Source: Stenogyne calaminthoides (taxonomy: Eukaryota > Streptophyta > Magnoliopsida > Lamiales > Lamiaceae). From it: a DNA stretch of 64,000 nucleotides. The stretch is from contig JBBCBC010000012.1 in NCBI GenBank assembly GCA_037126765.1, forward strand, positions 1,426,001-1,490,000, given 5' to 3'. Below, one piece after another: positions 23,196-35,259 of this stretch (position 1 is the stretch's first letter; each line of letters begins with the position of its first letter). Made by a program: the position numbers and the translations under genes. The notes under the pieces are model-generated. The model saw only the letters and a program-made list of their open reading frames with translations, was not told the origin of the DNA and ran no database searches.

Positions 23196-25772
23196 TCAAA
23201 AATGTATCTCGCGCCTCTCTGAGAAAAATTTACCCGTGATAAAATGTTCAGGCAGCAGGGCAAGCCAGACGGCAGTGTCGGCCCCTTCCTCAGGGCTAAC
23301 ATGTCCTGCCCAACCAGTCATAGCAGTTTTCACCCATCCAGGACAGTAGCTATTCACATATATCTTCTGTCCATCTGGACGATCGGCGAATGTCCTAGCC
23401 ATCAGCCTCGTATACGTGTTCACAGCCAATTTCGACATTGCATAGTCCGTAAAAATATGAGGCCATCCGCCTTCTCTCCAACTCCCGTCCCTTACTTGGT
23501 CCAAGAAGTCATTCACCATCTTGTCGATAACTTCTTCCGATAGCAACTCGTCGTCTTCCAACTGTTTCCTCAATTCCTCGTTTTCAATTCTCTGTCAAAA
23601 TCCAAAATTATTTATATTATCTTTCGTCGAATCTCACGTCACAGTTTTTCAACTGTGACATGTTAACGACATTAAGTATTAGTACAAGTACTAATACTTT
23701 TTGTTGTAAACACGACACAGGTGTTGCGTACGACAGAGGATTCAATTCCATGTAGCCAATGATAATACATAAAATTGAATTGTTATAGCTTTAAAAACTT
23801 ACGTTTCTCCTCCCATTGAATCTTCCTAGTTTGGAGCTGACGTTAACGATACGGGCACCTGCATCTGAAGCTCTCATAAGAGGAATCATCGCCTTTATAA
23901 TATTCTTTGTCCCAAAGTAGTTGGTCATTATAACTTGCTCAGCATTTTCCACCGAATTATCCGATCCAGCATTGAAATTTACTCCTGCATTGTTTACCTA
24001 ACAAATACCCAAATGTCAGAAATATGCAACACTATGTATATCAAATTAATTTAAAATAGGCAATAACTAAAGTGTCATGGATGACCTATATGATTTACCA
24101 ATATTATCGCCATCTACAAATAATTACTATGGGGCACAAAATTTTAAATCAAGTCACTAACTAGCAAGTCCAAAATAATTGCATATATGCAGTTGAAGTT
24201 GCACAGAATATGTAAATATACCCGATTATGTGCAATCTTTTTGTATCTATATATCTATCAATAAGTTATGAGTTATGACTTGATCAATTAGTCACCCAAT
24301 ACTCTATATATCACTTTTTGTGTTGCACTTTTAAAAGTTGAGGGAAAGTTTACCAGTATATCTACACCACCATATTGTGCTTGGACCCATTGAACAAAGA
24401 TTTCAATTGATGGAAGGTCGATAATGTCTAGTTGGTGAAACACAACATTGAGACCTCCTTCTTGCAACACCTTTGCTGCTTCTTCTCCGACGCCCGTCTC
24501 TCGTGATGTAAGAATTACGGTCACGCCGTGAGACGCCAGTTGCCGCACAATCTCAAATCCGATTCCCCTGTTTGCACCCGTCACCACTGCTATAGTGTCC
24601 GACGTCCACCATCTGAGCAACAAGTAGACGAATTAATTTCACATTTTAATACAAATTCGGACTCTTAGATTGAATGAATCTTTTCGTGGTATTAGAGCTA
24701 AAAAAGCTCACGCTCACGTCATGAGTTTTAATCCCGTTGAAAGGAATTCCAGCTATATTAAATTATTCACTCGTTGGACCTCCTTCCAAAAGGATATACA
24801 GTCCAAGAGTGAGTGAGAGTGTTAAAAGAAATTTATGGATTAATTTCACATCTATCTACAAGTTCTGATTTTTAGATAAGATGAAATTTTTTCACCCTCA
24901 GACCCAATTTCAGTTGTCACTTAATGATATTTCACACCTCGTTACATGTTCTTATTTTCATATAAGATTAAATTCTTTTACCCTCCGACGACCCATTTCA
25001 ATTGTCACTAATGATATTTTACACGAATTAAGAAAATTATTAAATAAAGGTATATGCATATGTGACGCTATACATAATTGGAATATAATATAATACCAAT
25101 TATTTTGGGTCATAAATTCTCCTTTGGATAAACAAATAAAATGGATCGGATGGATTAATATATTTTGCTTGAAAAGTAATATTTATTTAACCTTACATGA
25201 ATTTTATGTTATGGAGGAAAGACAATACATGAACATACTATTTTATAAGTTTGGGCTTCAAATTGATTCTTATGCACAATGATTTAATATTTTCTGTTGC
25301 ACTATTATCCAGATGAATGTCTGTAGGTATAGATATACACTTGATAATATAATCATCTTAATTACAAATTAACAAAATACAATAGTTTCAATCAAACCGA
25401 TTTACAAAAGCATAAGCATTTACAGACAAAATTAATTCCTGTATTAAGATTCTGAAATTGTAATAAACTCTGGAAATATTGTCCTGATCCCCAATGAAGA
25501 TATCAACACAATTACATTCTCTTAATCTTAATTTGTTTTTTCTTCAAAATTGGCTAATGCTCTTTTTTTATATACATGAAATGAAATAAAATGTTGAAAC
25601 CAATAGCTAATTTATATAAATATTCTGAAATTAATTTTTTTTTTTTTTTTTATAAATGTGAAAATAGGAACGTTGATTACCTTTGGTGATCGGAATAAGG
25701 AATGGTACGGCGGAGAGAGATCTCTTGACGCCTCTTTTCTCTTTTCTCTTTGGCCTTCTCTTTTTTATCCAT
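23196..25772 (-). CDS. short-chain dehydrogenase/reductase (neomenthol/salutaridine reductase-like)
   Basis: Four exons (25772-25681, 24612-24354, 23997-23803, 23591-23196) join with GT-AG borders into 313 residues. The protein has the classical SDR features: TGANRGIG (residues 42-49) for NADP(H) binding, NNAG (119-122), the catalytic Ser in NVSS (about 171) and YAMSK (232-236). The basic leader MDKKEKAKEKREKRRQEIS and RTIPYSDHQRWWT are typical of the plant SDR114C group, which includes neomenthol dehydrogenase, salutaridine reductase and Arabidopsis At3g61220. Members reduce small terpenoid or alkaloid ketones in the cytosol; the substrate cannot be read from sequence. The long insertion before YxxxK (EELRKQ...GGWPHIF) is also typical. 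I chose Met at 25772; an in-frame Met at 25916 would add an unlikely 48-residue leader. Confidence 0.9.
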
Positions 25773-26114
25773 AATATTTTTCAACAATCTTTTTTTCTTT
25801 TGCAGTTTATTTTGTGTAGAGATAGCTAGAAGGAAATGGAAAAAGTAACAGAAAGAGCGATTTGTTTTCCGAATAAAGATGGAGCTTACCCTTACACTCG
25901 GCCTGTGTTTGAACAATCACTTGCCGCGTCGCATCCTCTAAAAAATAACAATATTATTAATAAATTTAATTTAATAAAAGTCCCCAAACTACAAAAAATT
26001 CATTCTCCATGAAAATGATAATTATATCCAGAGACTTACTAATAGATACATTTTAGAATTGCAACTTACTAATAGGTATAAAATGATTGAATATACGTAG
26101 CACATTTGCAATTT
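25773..26114. other. upstream region of the SDR gene
   Basis: This should hold the SDR promoter and leader. CT-rich sequence at 25730-25800 is the 5' coding and leader region seen on the plus strand. No other exon is visible. Confidence 0.4.
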
Positions 26115-26548
26115 CACTACAAAAAAATAGTGCATTGCTTACGATTTTTTTTAATATTTTTTCAGTATGCCTACTAAATTTTCAACGAAAATAATTTCGT
26201 CCTTAAATAGTAAGGCTTGCCTACAATTTGATTACAAAATTTTCTAATTATATAGACTATTTTTAAACTACAAATATAATTGTCCTGAAATGTAAATTGT
26301 CTAGGAAATTATTTGTGTAGGTAAGTTTGATTACGGAAAGTACAAATGCGTAGGTACATTGCTCGTAGGTAATTTGTTTACCTAGAAAATTATTTTTGTA
26401 GGTATTTTTTTCAAAGATTATTCTAAATATTGGGAGGCAAATCGCAGGCAATACTCACTTTTTAAGGATCAAATTATTTTTTTAGAAAAATTTCGTAGCC
26501 ATTTGAAAATTTTCGTAGACAATTCTTTATTTTTATTTTTTTGTAATG
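26115..26548. mobile_element. CACTA-like non-autonomous element
   Basis: The left end is CACTACAAAAAAATAG and the right end TATTTTTTTGTAATG, a one-mismatch complement of the CACTA-type terminus. The body repeats GTAGG, TTTACCTA and CGTAG-like motifs in both orientations, resembling subterminal repeats. The 434 bp hold no transposase. I cannot see a clean 3-bp target duplication. Confidence 0.6.
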
Positions 26549-26756
26549 ATTTACATGCAACTTTGACTATTTTGTATCTATTAGTAATTTTCCCAATTTT
26601 CTTTCAATTCATTTTTGGTTCTATCGAGTAAATAAAATATTCAGTGTTTGATTATTCACTTTCGATTTCGCAAGTGTGTAATTATTCGCACACTTTTATC
26701 ATATTTTTTTAGTGTTTGTTGATTATAAATAATTTTCCAAGTTTGAATATAACTTT

Positions 26757-27627
26757 AGCAAAGCTTGTGTTGATTGTGGGTACTTTGAGGAGACTAATTG
26801 GCACTTATTTATTGATTGTCCGTTTGCTAGGAATTGTTGGGTGTTGAGTGGGCTGTCAACTTTGATGGATGATTATATGTTGCAGGTTGACAGCTTTGTT
26901 GAGCTGATTTTCTGTTTGGTTTCGAGAGCTGAAGCGGAGAGGTCGGCAATGGTGTTGTGGCAATTGTGGAAACAACGAAATGAGTTAGTATGGAAAGGTA
27001 GTTGTGCTACCCCAGCTGAAGTAGTGCATACATCAGCAGTTTACCTACAGGACTGGACTTCGGCCATGAGGTTCAGACACTCGGCTGATCTGCAGACGAC
27101 GACGAATGGGTCTGCTGTGTGTCGTGCATGGCACCCCCCGTCGTTTGGTCGTCTCAAATTAAATGTTGATGCTGGTTTTTTTGATGATCCGTCTAAAACA
27201 GGTATTGGAATGGTCCTCCGGGATGATACGGGGGTGTTTATTTTAGCCCGAACTATGGCTTTTGATGGGAGATTGGATGTGGTTGTTGGAGAGGCTATGG
27301 GTTTTTTTTAAGGTTTGTCGTGGATTCGGTCGTTGGGTTTGAAAGGAGATTCGAAGATAGTGGTGGATGCGATTACATCCGAAAGTTCATCTATTTCGGT
27401 GTTTGGGGATTTTATTAATTCCTGCAAGTTTATTTTAAGTTCAATTCCAGATTGTAGTGTTAATTATGTCAAAAGAGAGGCTAATTTAATGGCCCACGAG
27501 TTTGCTAGGAATTCTCGGTTCTATGGGCATTCCTTTTGTTGGTTAGACCCTCCGTCTTTTGTGGATTGGCTACGAGATAATCCTTGTTCGTGCACTAATA
27601 ACTAAGTTTTCCGGTTTTCAAAAAAAA
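26757..27627 (+). mobile_element. 5'-truncated LINE (L1 type) with 18-bp target duplication
   Basis: The insert is flanked by the identical 18-mer AAGTTTGAATATAACTTT at 26739-26756 and 27628-27645 and ends in an A-run. Only the 3' end of the second ORF remains. It encodes a Cys-His zf-RVT-like motif (ACVDCGYFEETNWHLFIDC) and then a plant-type RNase H domain (LKLNVDAGFFDDPSKTGIG, then SWIRSLGLKGDSKIVVDAI). A TAA at about 27309 interrupts the RNase H frame between GFF and GLSW. The element is therefore dead on arrival and later mutated. Confidence 0.92.
26841..27605 (+). pseudogene. LINE ORF2 C-terminus, RNase H domain
   Basis: Two adjacent reading-frame pieces in the same frame (26841-27311 and 27315-27605) are separated by a single stop codon. 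The first holds the linker (VVLWQLWKQRNELVWKG) and the first catalytic Asp (NVDAGF). The second holds the remaining RNase H segments (KGDSKIVVDAI and NYVKREANLMAHEFAR). It belongs to the LINE described for 26757-27627. Confidence 0.85.
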
Positions 27628-27923
27628 AAGTTTGAATATAACTTTTATATTTAGATAAATTTAAAAAATGATTATTAGATTTATTTCATACTAAATAGTC
27701 TAGATGTTACAATACCTCACAATCTCACCTTTCATATCAAACTGGAACAAAACCTTTTACTTCATCCATTAATCCTCAATAAATGTCCCTTTAGGCGCTA
27801 AATTTTGTTTTAAAATATTTATTCTTTAAGCTAATTAAAATTGCATATCATTCACAATTACTCTCATTTCTAAAAAAAATTTAGTTAAGGAAATTCTTTA
27901 TTATTCACCCCTCATAAGTAGTA

Positions 27924-29041
27924 CTCCCTCCGTCTCAAGATGATTGCAACATTGAAAATGTCACGCAAATCAAGAAAAAAGTGAAAAATGGGTTTGAATG
28001 TAATAAATAAGGGGTATTGTGCTCTGTTTTAAAAATTGGGTGAGCCGCTCGCTAGCGGTCCAATGGAGGTGTATAGAACCGCTATTGGACCACCCCTTCA
28101 AAACCGGAAAAATTGATTGAAAACCGGGAATCGGTGAAAGACTGGTTTTCACCGATTTTCATTAATAAAAACCAAAAAAAAAATTGGGCTTTTTAAATTC
28201 ACGGCAGCCATCGCGACCGCCGCCCACGGCCAACCTGCATCACCACCTACCTTGTAGTCCAGATTCTAAGGCGCTGGAAAGTGATAATGAGGAACCTATG
28301 TTGCTCGGACTCTCCATTTTTGGAGGAGTACCGGCGTCTGCCGGACGCGACACGGATCCGGGTGCGAGATACGCACTGGATTCAGCAATTTTTCGGCGGA
28401 CTCAGCAGTTTTCATCTCCCCGGCGCCGCGTTGAGCCTGTCCCACTTCCCAAAAAAAGTGGAGTCAATTTAATATTTGTCTTCCCACCTCCCGAAAATTA
28501 GTCAATCTGTTTATTTTTTTTAATTTCTCACGCCTTTTTATTGTTAAAATTTGTTTAATAGCTTTAGTTTTTATTTTAAATAAAAGGACATAATGATTTG
28601 GGTTCAATGTGTATTGATTTGGTTGGTATTTATTGGGTATGTACTCACTATAACAAATTAATATAGGAGCATTTATATGAATTTGGAGTAGGATTTGGGA
28701 GTGATTTTGGGAATCGAATTTTGGGTCTATATTTTGATTTTTTTTAAAATTATACATACTATATATATATATATTTACTATGATGTCACACCATTTCAAT
28801 CCGGCTCAATCCGATCCAACCGATCTTACCCCGGTTCAACCTTTTTTTTGGGTCGTCCGGACTCAACTTCCGGTTCCGATTTTTAAAACATATGTATTGT
28901 GAGTAATTCAAGGTCAATTTTTAAAATAAAGTGATATTGTGAGATTGTTAGTATTGTATGTTATTTCAATTTTGGGAATGTTGCAGTAATATTGGGACGT
29001 CTAAATAAGACAAGTGTTGCAGTAATCATGGATGGAGTGAG
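27924..29041. mobile_element. Stowaway-like MITE interrupted by a second element
   Basis: The left end CTCCCTCCGTCTCAAGATGA and the right end, reversed, CTCACTCCATCCATGATTAC are flanked by TA on each side (27922-27923 and 29042-29043). Both arms continue with a GCAACA(t/c)TTG match. Subtracting the nested insert leaves a MITE of roughly 240 bp. Confidence 0.7.
28022..28893. mobile_element. nested TIR element with 8-bp target duplication
   Basis: The 872-bp insert is flanked by GTATTGTG on both sides (28014-28021 and 28894-28901). Its ends CTCTGTTTTAAAAATTGG and, reversed, ATATGTTTTAAAAATCGG form inverted repeats followed by GGTT/CCGG-rich subterminal sequence (28090-28170 and 28800-28880). 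The target length suggests hAT. It has a GC-rich core (28200-28460) containing CTATGTTGCTCGGACTCTCC and GTGCGAGATACGCACTGGAT, which I recall as a motif widespread in plant genomes. Confidence 0.75.
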
Positions 29042-29269
29042 TATATCTTTAGTATCAATATGTAAGGAAATAAATGAGATAAGATTTAAGAGAGGAGACA
29101 GAAAATTGAAGTGATAAAAGATTGATTAAGATAAAATTATCTAATTTTTTTTTATTTTTATTTTTTAGTAAATAGCTAAAAATATATATATTCTCATACT
29201 TTTGGACAGAGATTTTAAGAAAAATTAGATAAAATAGATAGACAAAAATTATTGTGGAATATTATAAGA

Positions 29270-29895
29270 TCAAGAGAAAAAATTACAAATGATCATGTAA
29301 TTTTGTCTATATCCAATTGTCCATAAATAGTCATGCAATTTTGACTGTGTTTATAAACAGTCCTGTAAATTTTTTTTTATCAATTTTGACTGTGTTTATA
29401 ATCATTCCTGTAAATCTTTAGTCATTTTTTTCGAAGTTTGTTTTTTGTTTTTTTTTAGTTTTGGCTGAAAATGGTTGGAAAATGTAACATACAAAATGAC
29501 ACAACAAAGATATTGAAATGATGAGTTCCGTAATAGGAAGAGAATATTATAAGTCTCAACTCTCGCCTCAACGTAAACCACTTGAAATTAGACACGAGAA
29601 TGAATAAAATTCATGATTTTGAAGTCGCGATTCACGGGGGAGGTGTAATCAAATTTTGAAATTGATTGAGATTTTTTCATTCCTTTATGAGAGACCGTCC
29701 AAATGAGAGTGACGACAACCGTTCGACATGATCAAATTAAAAAATTAGATCAATTTTCCGATAAAATTTTTAATTTTTTACGAAAATGATTAAAATTGAT
29801 ACCAAAATAATTAAAATTAATAAAGTAAAAATTTATAAGATCATTTGTGAACACGGACAAAATTATGGGAATATTTATGATTTTTTCTTATAAAC
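29270..29895. mobile_element. probable TIR element
   Basis: The left arm (AAAAAATTACAAATGATCAT then GTAATTTTGTCTATAT) and the right arm, reversed (AAAAAATCATAAATATTCCC then ATAATTTTGTCCGTGTTCAC), are related. The interior repeats GACTGTGTTTATAA twice (29340 and 29388). Exact ends and target duplication are not clear. Confidence 0.45.
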
Positions 29896-29994
29896 CGATT
29901 ATGTATATAAAGCTCAACAACAATTTAAATAATTAAGTAATACTATTTGAAATGTAATTATTTGGGCATGAGACCATTTTAATGGGTTAAGTAT

Positions 29995-30215
29995 GGTATG
30001 CATTCAGGTGTAACGTGCACTCATAGTACATTTTAGAATCATACAATTTATTATATTAAAAGATGCAATTTATATATATTGAACCGTATACCTATTAATA
30101 TAAAATAATAATTGTAAAATTCGATTTAAACAAATTATATTTTTCAATATAATAAATTATACGAGTATCATTCTAAAACGCACTATGAATATATACTGAA
30201 TCTGAATGCACATTA
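29995..30215. mobile_element. foldback MITE (TTTTAGAA type), copy at 30 kb
   Basis: The left arm TGCATTCAGGTGTAACGTGC and the right arm, reversed, TGCATTCAGATTCAGTATAT flank internal inverted segments (CATAGTACATTTTAGAATCA against CATAGTGCGTTTTAGAATGA). It matches the family at 10871-11230 and 20544-20766. Confidence 0.65.
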
Positions 30216-30736
30216 AATCCACCATTTTTAAATGGACATCAGACACATCACAAGTACATTTATAAACATTTTTTGTGGACGGAGATATGTGGCCTTATCT
30301 CGGCAGTCGGCACGCATCTATTCAAAGAACAAATTTCAAAATTTGTCGTTCGTGTGCGTAATTTATAATTTACAATTGTGTGACCCCTTTTTTTGGCACG
30401 CATGTACTCAAAGAAAAAAAAATCAGCCATTGGTATTAATCGCAATATAACTATATCAACGTAACACTTTTGCACAATTATTAATTTTCAATAAAGTAAA
30501 TAATATTTTTTAATAAAATATTAATATTGACCATTTAAAAAAATTGACATCATTTTCAATATAGCACTTCTAAAAGAAAAACAAGTTTTCTTCAAAATAC
30601 TTTTATTCTTCGGGTAATACTTGTGAAATTATAGTTTATGGCTAGTCCCCTTTGTGCTCGTTTATCTTATGGACGATTCTAATTGTCTTTTCGTTATGCA
30701 AAATAACGATATTTTTATTTGACAGATGATCACATC
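30216..30736. other. intergenic DNA without recognised feature
   Basis: A short segment, 30290-30425, contains two similar halves (GGCACGCATCTATTCAAAGA and GGCACGCATGTACTCAAAGA), so a small duplication occurred here. No exon is recognised. Confidence 0.4.
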
Positions 30737-31134
30737 TAGGGGTATAAATTAGCAGAGTCGAGTTGAGTAATATTGAGCTTGAACTCGACTCGAGTAGAAT
30801 ACTCAAAGCTTGAAACTCGACTCGAACTCGGCCAAGCTCAAATTTTTAAGCTTGAGTTCAGCTCGACAAGAAATCGATTGACCCAAACTCGGCCGAGCTC
30901 GACTCGATTACTTGTATAATTCTATAAAATTAAATATAAAATTAAATATAAAATTAATATATTATTAAAATATAAGTGTATATTTTGTAAATTAATAGCA
31001 TAACAGTCATGAGCTTGAACTCGATAACTACACGAGTAGTTCGAACTCGACTCGACTATCTCGAGCTGATTTCGATCTTTTTATGAATTGAGTACGAGTA
31101 GCTCGCTAGCTGACTTGACTTATTTACACCCCTA
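30737..31134. mobile_element. hAT-like MITE rich in GAGTCGAG motifs
   Basis: The ends TAGGGGTATAAATTAGCAGA and, reversed, TAGGGGTGTAAATAAGTCAA are inverted repeats. The subterminal regions are packed with CTCGACTCGA/CGAACTCG motifs. The flanking 8-mers ATCACATC and ACTATATC differ by three C/T transitions, as expected for an old, methylated hAT target duplication. Confidence 0.7.
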
Positions 31135-32488
31135 ACTATATCGATTGATCACGTTAAATTCGAATACGAAAGGAATTGCATGTAAACTTAATTAACAACA
31201 ATTTTTAAAAGTGATGATTTATTTATAATTATTCAAAACTTTAAATTATATTTCAATTAAGCGCAATATGATGATTTTATTTGCAATTAAGTATTATATT
31301 TTTATATAGTATCAAAATATATCCGTCTTCAAATCAAGGTTCCTGAATTAATATGAATTTTTTCAGCCTTTCATATGTGATGTATCTAGATGGATGATAT
31401 AGACATCGTATAGAATCTTATGCTATGTGAATGTGAAAACCGAGATATAATGGTGCGGTATTTGGATTATCTGTGGTACTTCACTGGGCATTTCTCACTG
31501 TGCACTATTAAATCACACACACGAATCCATTCTTGGAGCACACACAATCTGTGTAAAAATTCCCATCTCAAAATGGTGAAATTCCTCTTTTTGTGTTATT
31601 CTCATCATCCCGCCTTTTCAATTTCTTTTGTGGAGCGACAGTTGGTTTCCCCAAGCGGTATGCATATTTGCTATAAATTGAATGAGAATATGAATATATG
31701 ATGTATTAGCATGTTTATTCACTGATACGATTTCAATATATCCTCGGTCTCTGTTTAAATTTCCTAACTTTTACATTTTGGTAATATTGGATTTGATTAC
31801 TTTTTAGATTGTTCAGTTCCTGTTTGAACTCCATAATTTTTACTGTTAATCTTACAAAAATGGTTCCAGGTTTGTGAATATTCGATGATGATGGTTTTTT
31901 GATTCAGTTATAGAACCTTGATTTGAGTTTGTTGATTTTCACCTAAACCCAGAAAAAGGAAATTTAAAAATCACTTTATGAATTGAACAGAGTTGAAAGA
32001 AATTTTGCCTTTTATTTAATAACATCATCCCATGTATAGAAAGTATGGCTCTAGAAAAAAACTAAAACGAACTTAGTTCACTGATGTTTAATGGTGAAGT
32101 CGGATGGTTTAGTATACTAAGTAATACTGTGCAGCATATGATGTATCACGGTTTAGTGATTTGAGAAGAGTAACACAAAAGATCAAGCATTTTTGAAAGT
32201 GATACTGTGTATGGTAAACAGTATTACTTCGTACACTAAACAATATTACTTTGAAAAAGAGAGTTCACGTGAACCTGGTTCGCAGGAGACCTACTCTTTG
32301 CTTTATGACATGTATGGTATTGTATGATTTGTATATCTGATTTAGATTACAACATAGTTAGCCTAGAGAAAAGCTAGAAAATTAACAAGTCATGTGTGTG
32401 TTGGAGAACAGTGTAGTACTCATGTTAAGATCGTTTTTGTTTGTTAATTTGAGCAGAGAGTAAACAACACCAATTAGGGTGGGTAAAT
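31135..32488. promoter_or_regulatory. upstream region and possible leader exon of the Nod19 gene
   Basis: A plausible non-coding first exon ends near 31656 (CCCCAAGCG followed by GTATGC) and an acceptor lies at about 32455 (TTTGAGCAG then AGAGTAAAC) shortly before the ATG at 32489. This would give an intron of about 800 bp in the 5' UTR. Bases 32070-32290 contain short inverted and direct repeats of AGTAATACTGT/ACAGTATTACT, likely MITE debris. Confidence 0.4.
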
Positions 32489-35259
32489 ATGAAGGTTGGT
32501 GATTCTTCAGGACGCGTGTTGCTAAATTACCTGATTATCCTTCTCGTGTTAGTTGTAGTCCAAACTTCACAAGCTCGTCTAACAAGTGAAAATGGGGTAA
32601 AAACAGATGTTTTTCTGTCTCCCAAGTTCGTACTGGAACCGGGGTCAGTTTCTGAAAAGTACTACTATGGAGTCGATTTTCCTAAAGGCCATATTGCCAT
32701 CAAGAGGTTCAATGCTGAGGTGATTGACGAGAGAGGGAATTCGGTCCCTCTCCATGAGACGTATCTTCATCATTGGCTCGTTGTAAGATACTATATACGA
32801 AAGGGTAAAACTGCAACTCCCAAGCACCATAATGAGTTGGGAATGCTCCAATCTGACTTTCTAATGGTAAAAAATAGTGGGCTTTGTGATCATGGGCTTG
32901 TGCAGTATTTCGGGCTGGGCTCTGAGACTCGAAGAACAGCTACTGATGTCCCAGACCCTTATGGCATTGAAGTGGGAAATCCAGCTGATGTGCCCGATGG
33001 ATACGAGGAGAAATGGATGCTTAATGTGCATGCAATCGACACTCGTGGTGCTGAGGACAAGCTGGGTTGTACCGAGTGCAGATGTGACTTGTACAATCTC
33101 ACTGTGGATGGATATAATGGAGGGTTGAGATGCTGCCATGATGCGGCAAGATGTAGGGTTAACGCAGGGTTTCAGAGTGTGAAGAGAGGCCTCTACTTGA
33201 GGTACACCGTGACGTATGTTGATTGGGATGTCTCGGTTATCCCTGTTGAGATTTATATACTCGATGTAACTGACATTTGGACGAAGGAGGACAAGCTCAG
33301 AGCCAAACATCATTGCCTGGTAAAACATATCAATTCAAACCGTAAAACTTCAACGAATCATAGGGAAAAACCTGTTGAAAAGTATTAATTCACTTGATGA
33401 AAAGTATCAGCTCATATGATGGAAAGTATTAGTTGTATGTCGAAAAATTACTAATATTGTTCAACCAGCACACTATACTTTTCTTATGTTTGAACTGATA
33501 CTTTCTTCATATGAACTGATACTTCTCATTGCACATTTCAGTAATTTTTTGTGAATTGAGTAAAACTTTGTCCAAAATCACCGTTCATTGTCAAATTGTC
33601 TTATTTTCCACTATCTTACTTTTCTTCTGTTTCACACATAACATATATATATTTTGTGTTGTAATGTAGATTGAGTATGAGGTTGAATCTTGCGATGTTC
33701 GGACGAACAACAATGAATGTACTCATACGAAAATCCTGAGTGTTAGTTTACCAACAGGTGGTGATGTCATATATGGAGTTGGGCATCTGCATACAGGAGG
33801 CACTGGCATAACACTTTATGGGGAGGTAAGGTATCTCTGCATTTTATACATCTTCTTTTCTTAGATGATTTGCTACTTTTACTTCGGTACTTTATGGTTA
33901 TTATATGCATACCAATCTCAACATAGATGGCAATTGTCACTCAAAATTTTGATCTTATCCATATGTATGTTCCCAACCTTATAGCCTCACAATTCATTGA
34001 AGTCAACATCTTCTGATGAACACAACCGTAGGGAGACGAGTGTGTGTCTCGATTAGTACTACTGTTTTGATATCTAATATATGTCTTGTTTGTGACTGCA
34101 TATGAGTTGGTCTTATGTAAAACAGTTTTATTGTACAATTGGTTCACAACTCTCACTTTATAGTATAACAACTAATACTTTTGAAAGAAACCAATACTGA
34201 CAAACTAATACGTTTAAATGAAACAACTAATACTTTTTAAAAGTACGCACAAAATGCAAACCAGTTGCATGGTGAAACTGGTTTACATAAGACTCTGTGT
34301 AACTGATAATCTCTTTCAGAGAATCTCTATATAAACACTGTCAATGGGGCATCATATATGATTTATTACATCGTTCTTTGTACATGTGTTGACATCTTTT
34401 ATTTTCAGTATTAACTATATTTAGAACTATCTTGCTCATCGATGAACAACATTATCCGCTATATGCTTTTCTTAATCTTTCAAATTTGTAATCAGGGAGG
34501 GAGAGAAATATGCTCGTCTATTCCGACATATGGGAGCGGAGATGAAGCTGGGAACGAGGCTGGTTACATCGTCGGAATGTCTACCTGTTATCCTTCACCG
34601 GGCTCTGTCAAGGTTTCAGCTGGGGAGAGGCTGACTCTTGTATCGAATTATAGCAGTGCACAAACACATACAGGTGTCATGGGCCTGTTCTACCTCTTGG
34701 TTTCTGATTCATCATCAAAACCAAATACACTTCTGCATTCTACTACACAAGTAAGACTCTGTCCTCTTTTACAAAAGTTGACCCGAAACCAGGCAGATCA
34801 AAGACTCTGTCGTCTTTTTGAAAATTTTAAGCTTTTTTCTTTATTATTATGATTAAGAATCTCAAAGATATTTAGCATTGGCATGAAGCTTTCAATATAA
34901 CCAGTTATTCAATCTCTTATCTCTGTTCCCTGTTTTCAAGTTTCGACTATTATTTTATTTATTTCTTAAATTGATCAGATAACATGTAAAAAATATGTAG
35001 GATAAAGTGATCATACTAGTATAAACATTTTAGACTGGTGAGCGAAAGTTGACCCGGAAAAGGGCAGAAGACTACATTTTCACATACATATTGAAGGTTT
35101 TGAACTTTGTTTGCTTACACTGTGCAGGTCCATAAGAGCATGCCAATATCCGATTTTGGTTGGGCTGTCGTTCTGTTCGGAGTTGGACTCGTTTTGGCTG
35201 TCGTCATTTTCGCGTTCAACGTTAGGAGTGGAAGAGAAGAAGGCTATGAACGAGTATGA
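32489..35259 (+). CDS. stress up-regulated Nod19 family protein
   Basis: Four exons (32489-33319, 33670-33825, 34496-34750, 35128-35259), all phase 0, join into 457 residues. The N-terminus is a signal peptide (LLNYLIILLVLVVVQTSQA). Family blocks include FLSPKFVLEPGSVSEKYYYG, LHETYLHHWLVVRYY, a Cys-rich segment LGCTECRCDLYNLTVDGYN with GGLRCCHDAARCRV, VGHLHTGGTGITLYG and VGMSTCYPSPGSVKV. The last exon encodes one transmembrane helix (WAVVLFGVGLVLAVVIFAF) and a short charged tail, so the protein is predicted to be a type I membrane protein with a large extracytoplasmic domain. The family (named from a Medicago nodulin; Arabidopsis At5g61820) is stress-induced and of unknown biochemical function. 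The gene looks complete; introns 1 and 3 contain ACTAATACTTTT-type repeats. Confidence 0.92.
33370..34290. repeat. ACTAATACTTTT-type short repeats in Nod19 introns
   Basis: Intron 1 (33375-33545) has alternating GATGAAAAGTATCAG and CTGATACTTTC motifs, an inverted repeat. Intron 2 (34150-34285) has CAACTAATACTTTT three times with variants. Similar sequence occurs at 11825-11905, 19745-19800, 23660-23700 and 55930-55970. Confidence 0.5.

Noticed and set aside
23244..23543. Plus-strand ORF opposite the SDR last exon
   Set aside because: It is a shadow of the SDR coding exon; the minus frame has the YxxxK and other SDR motifs.
25773..25916. Longer SDR start at 25916
   Set aside because: The extra 48 residues are hydrophobic and basic low-complexity sequence not present in homologues; the Met at 25772 matches the family start.
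28184..28501. Pro/Ser-rich ORF in the GC-rich core of the nested MITE
   Set aside because: No family match, no splice context, and it is fully inside a transposon with target duplications.
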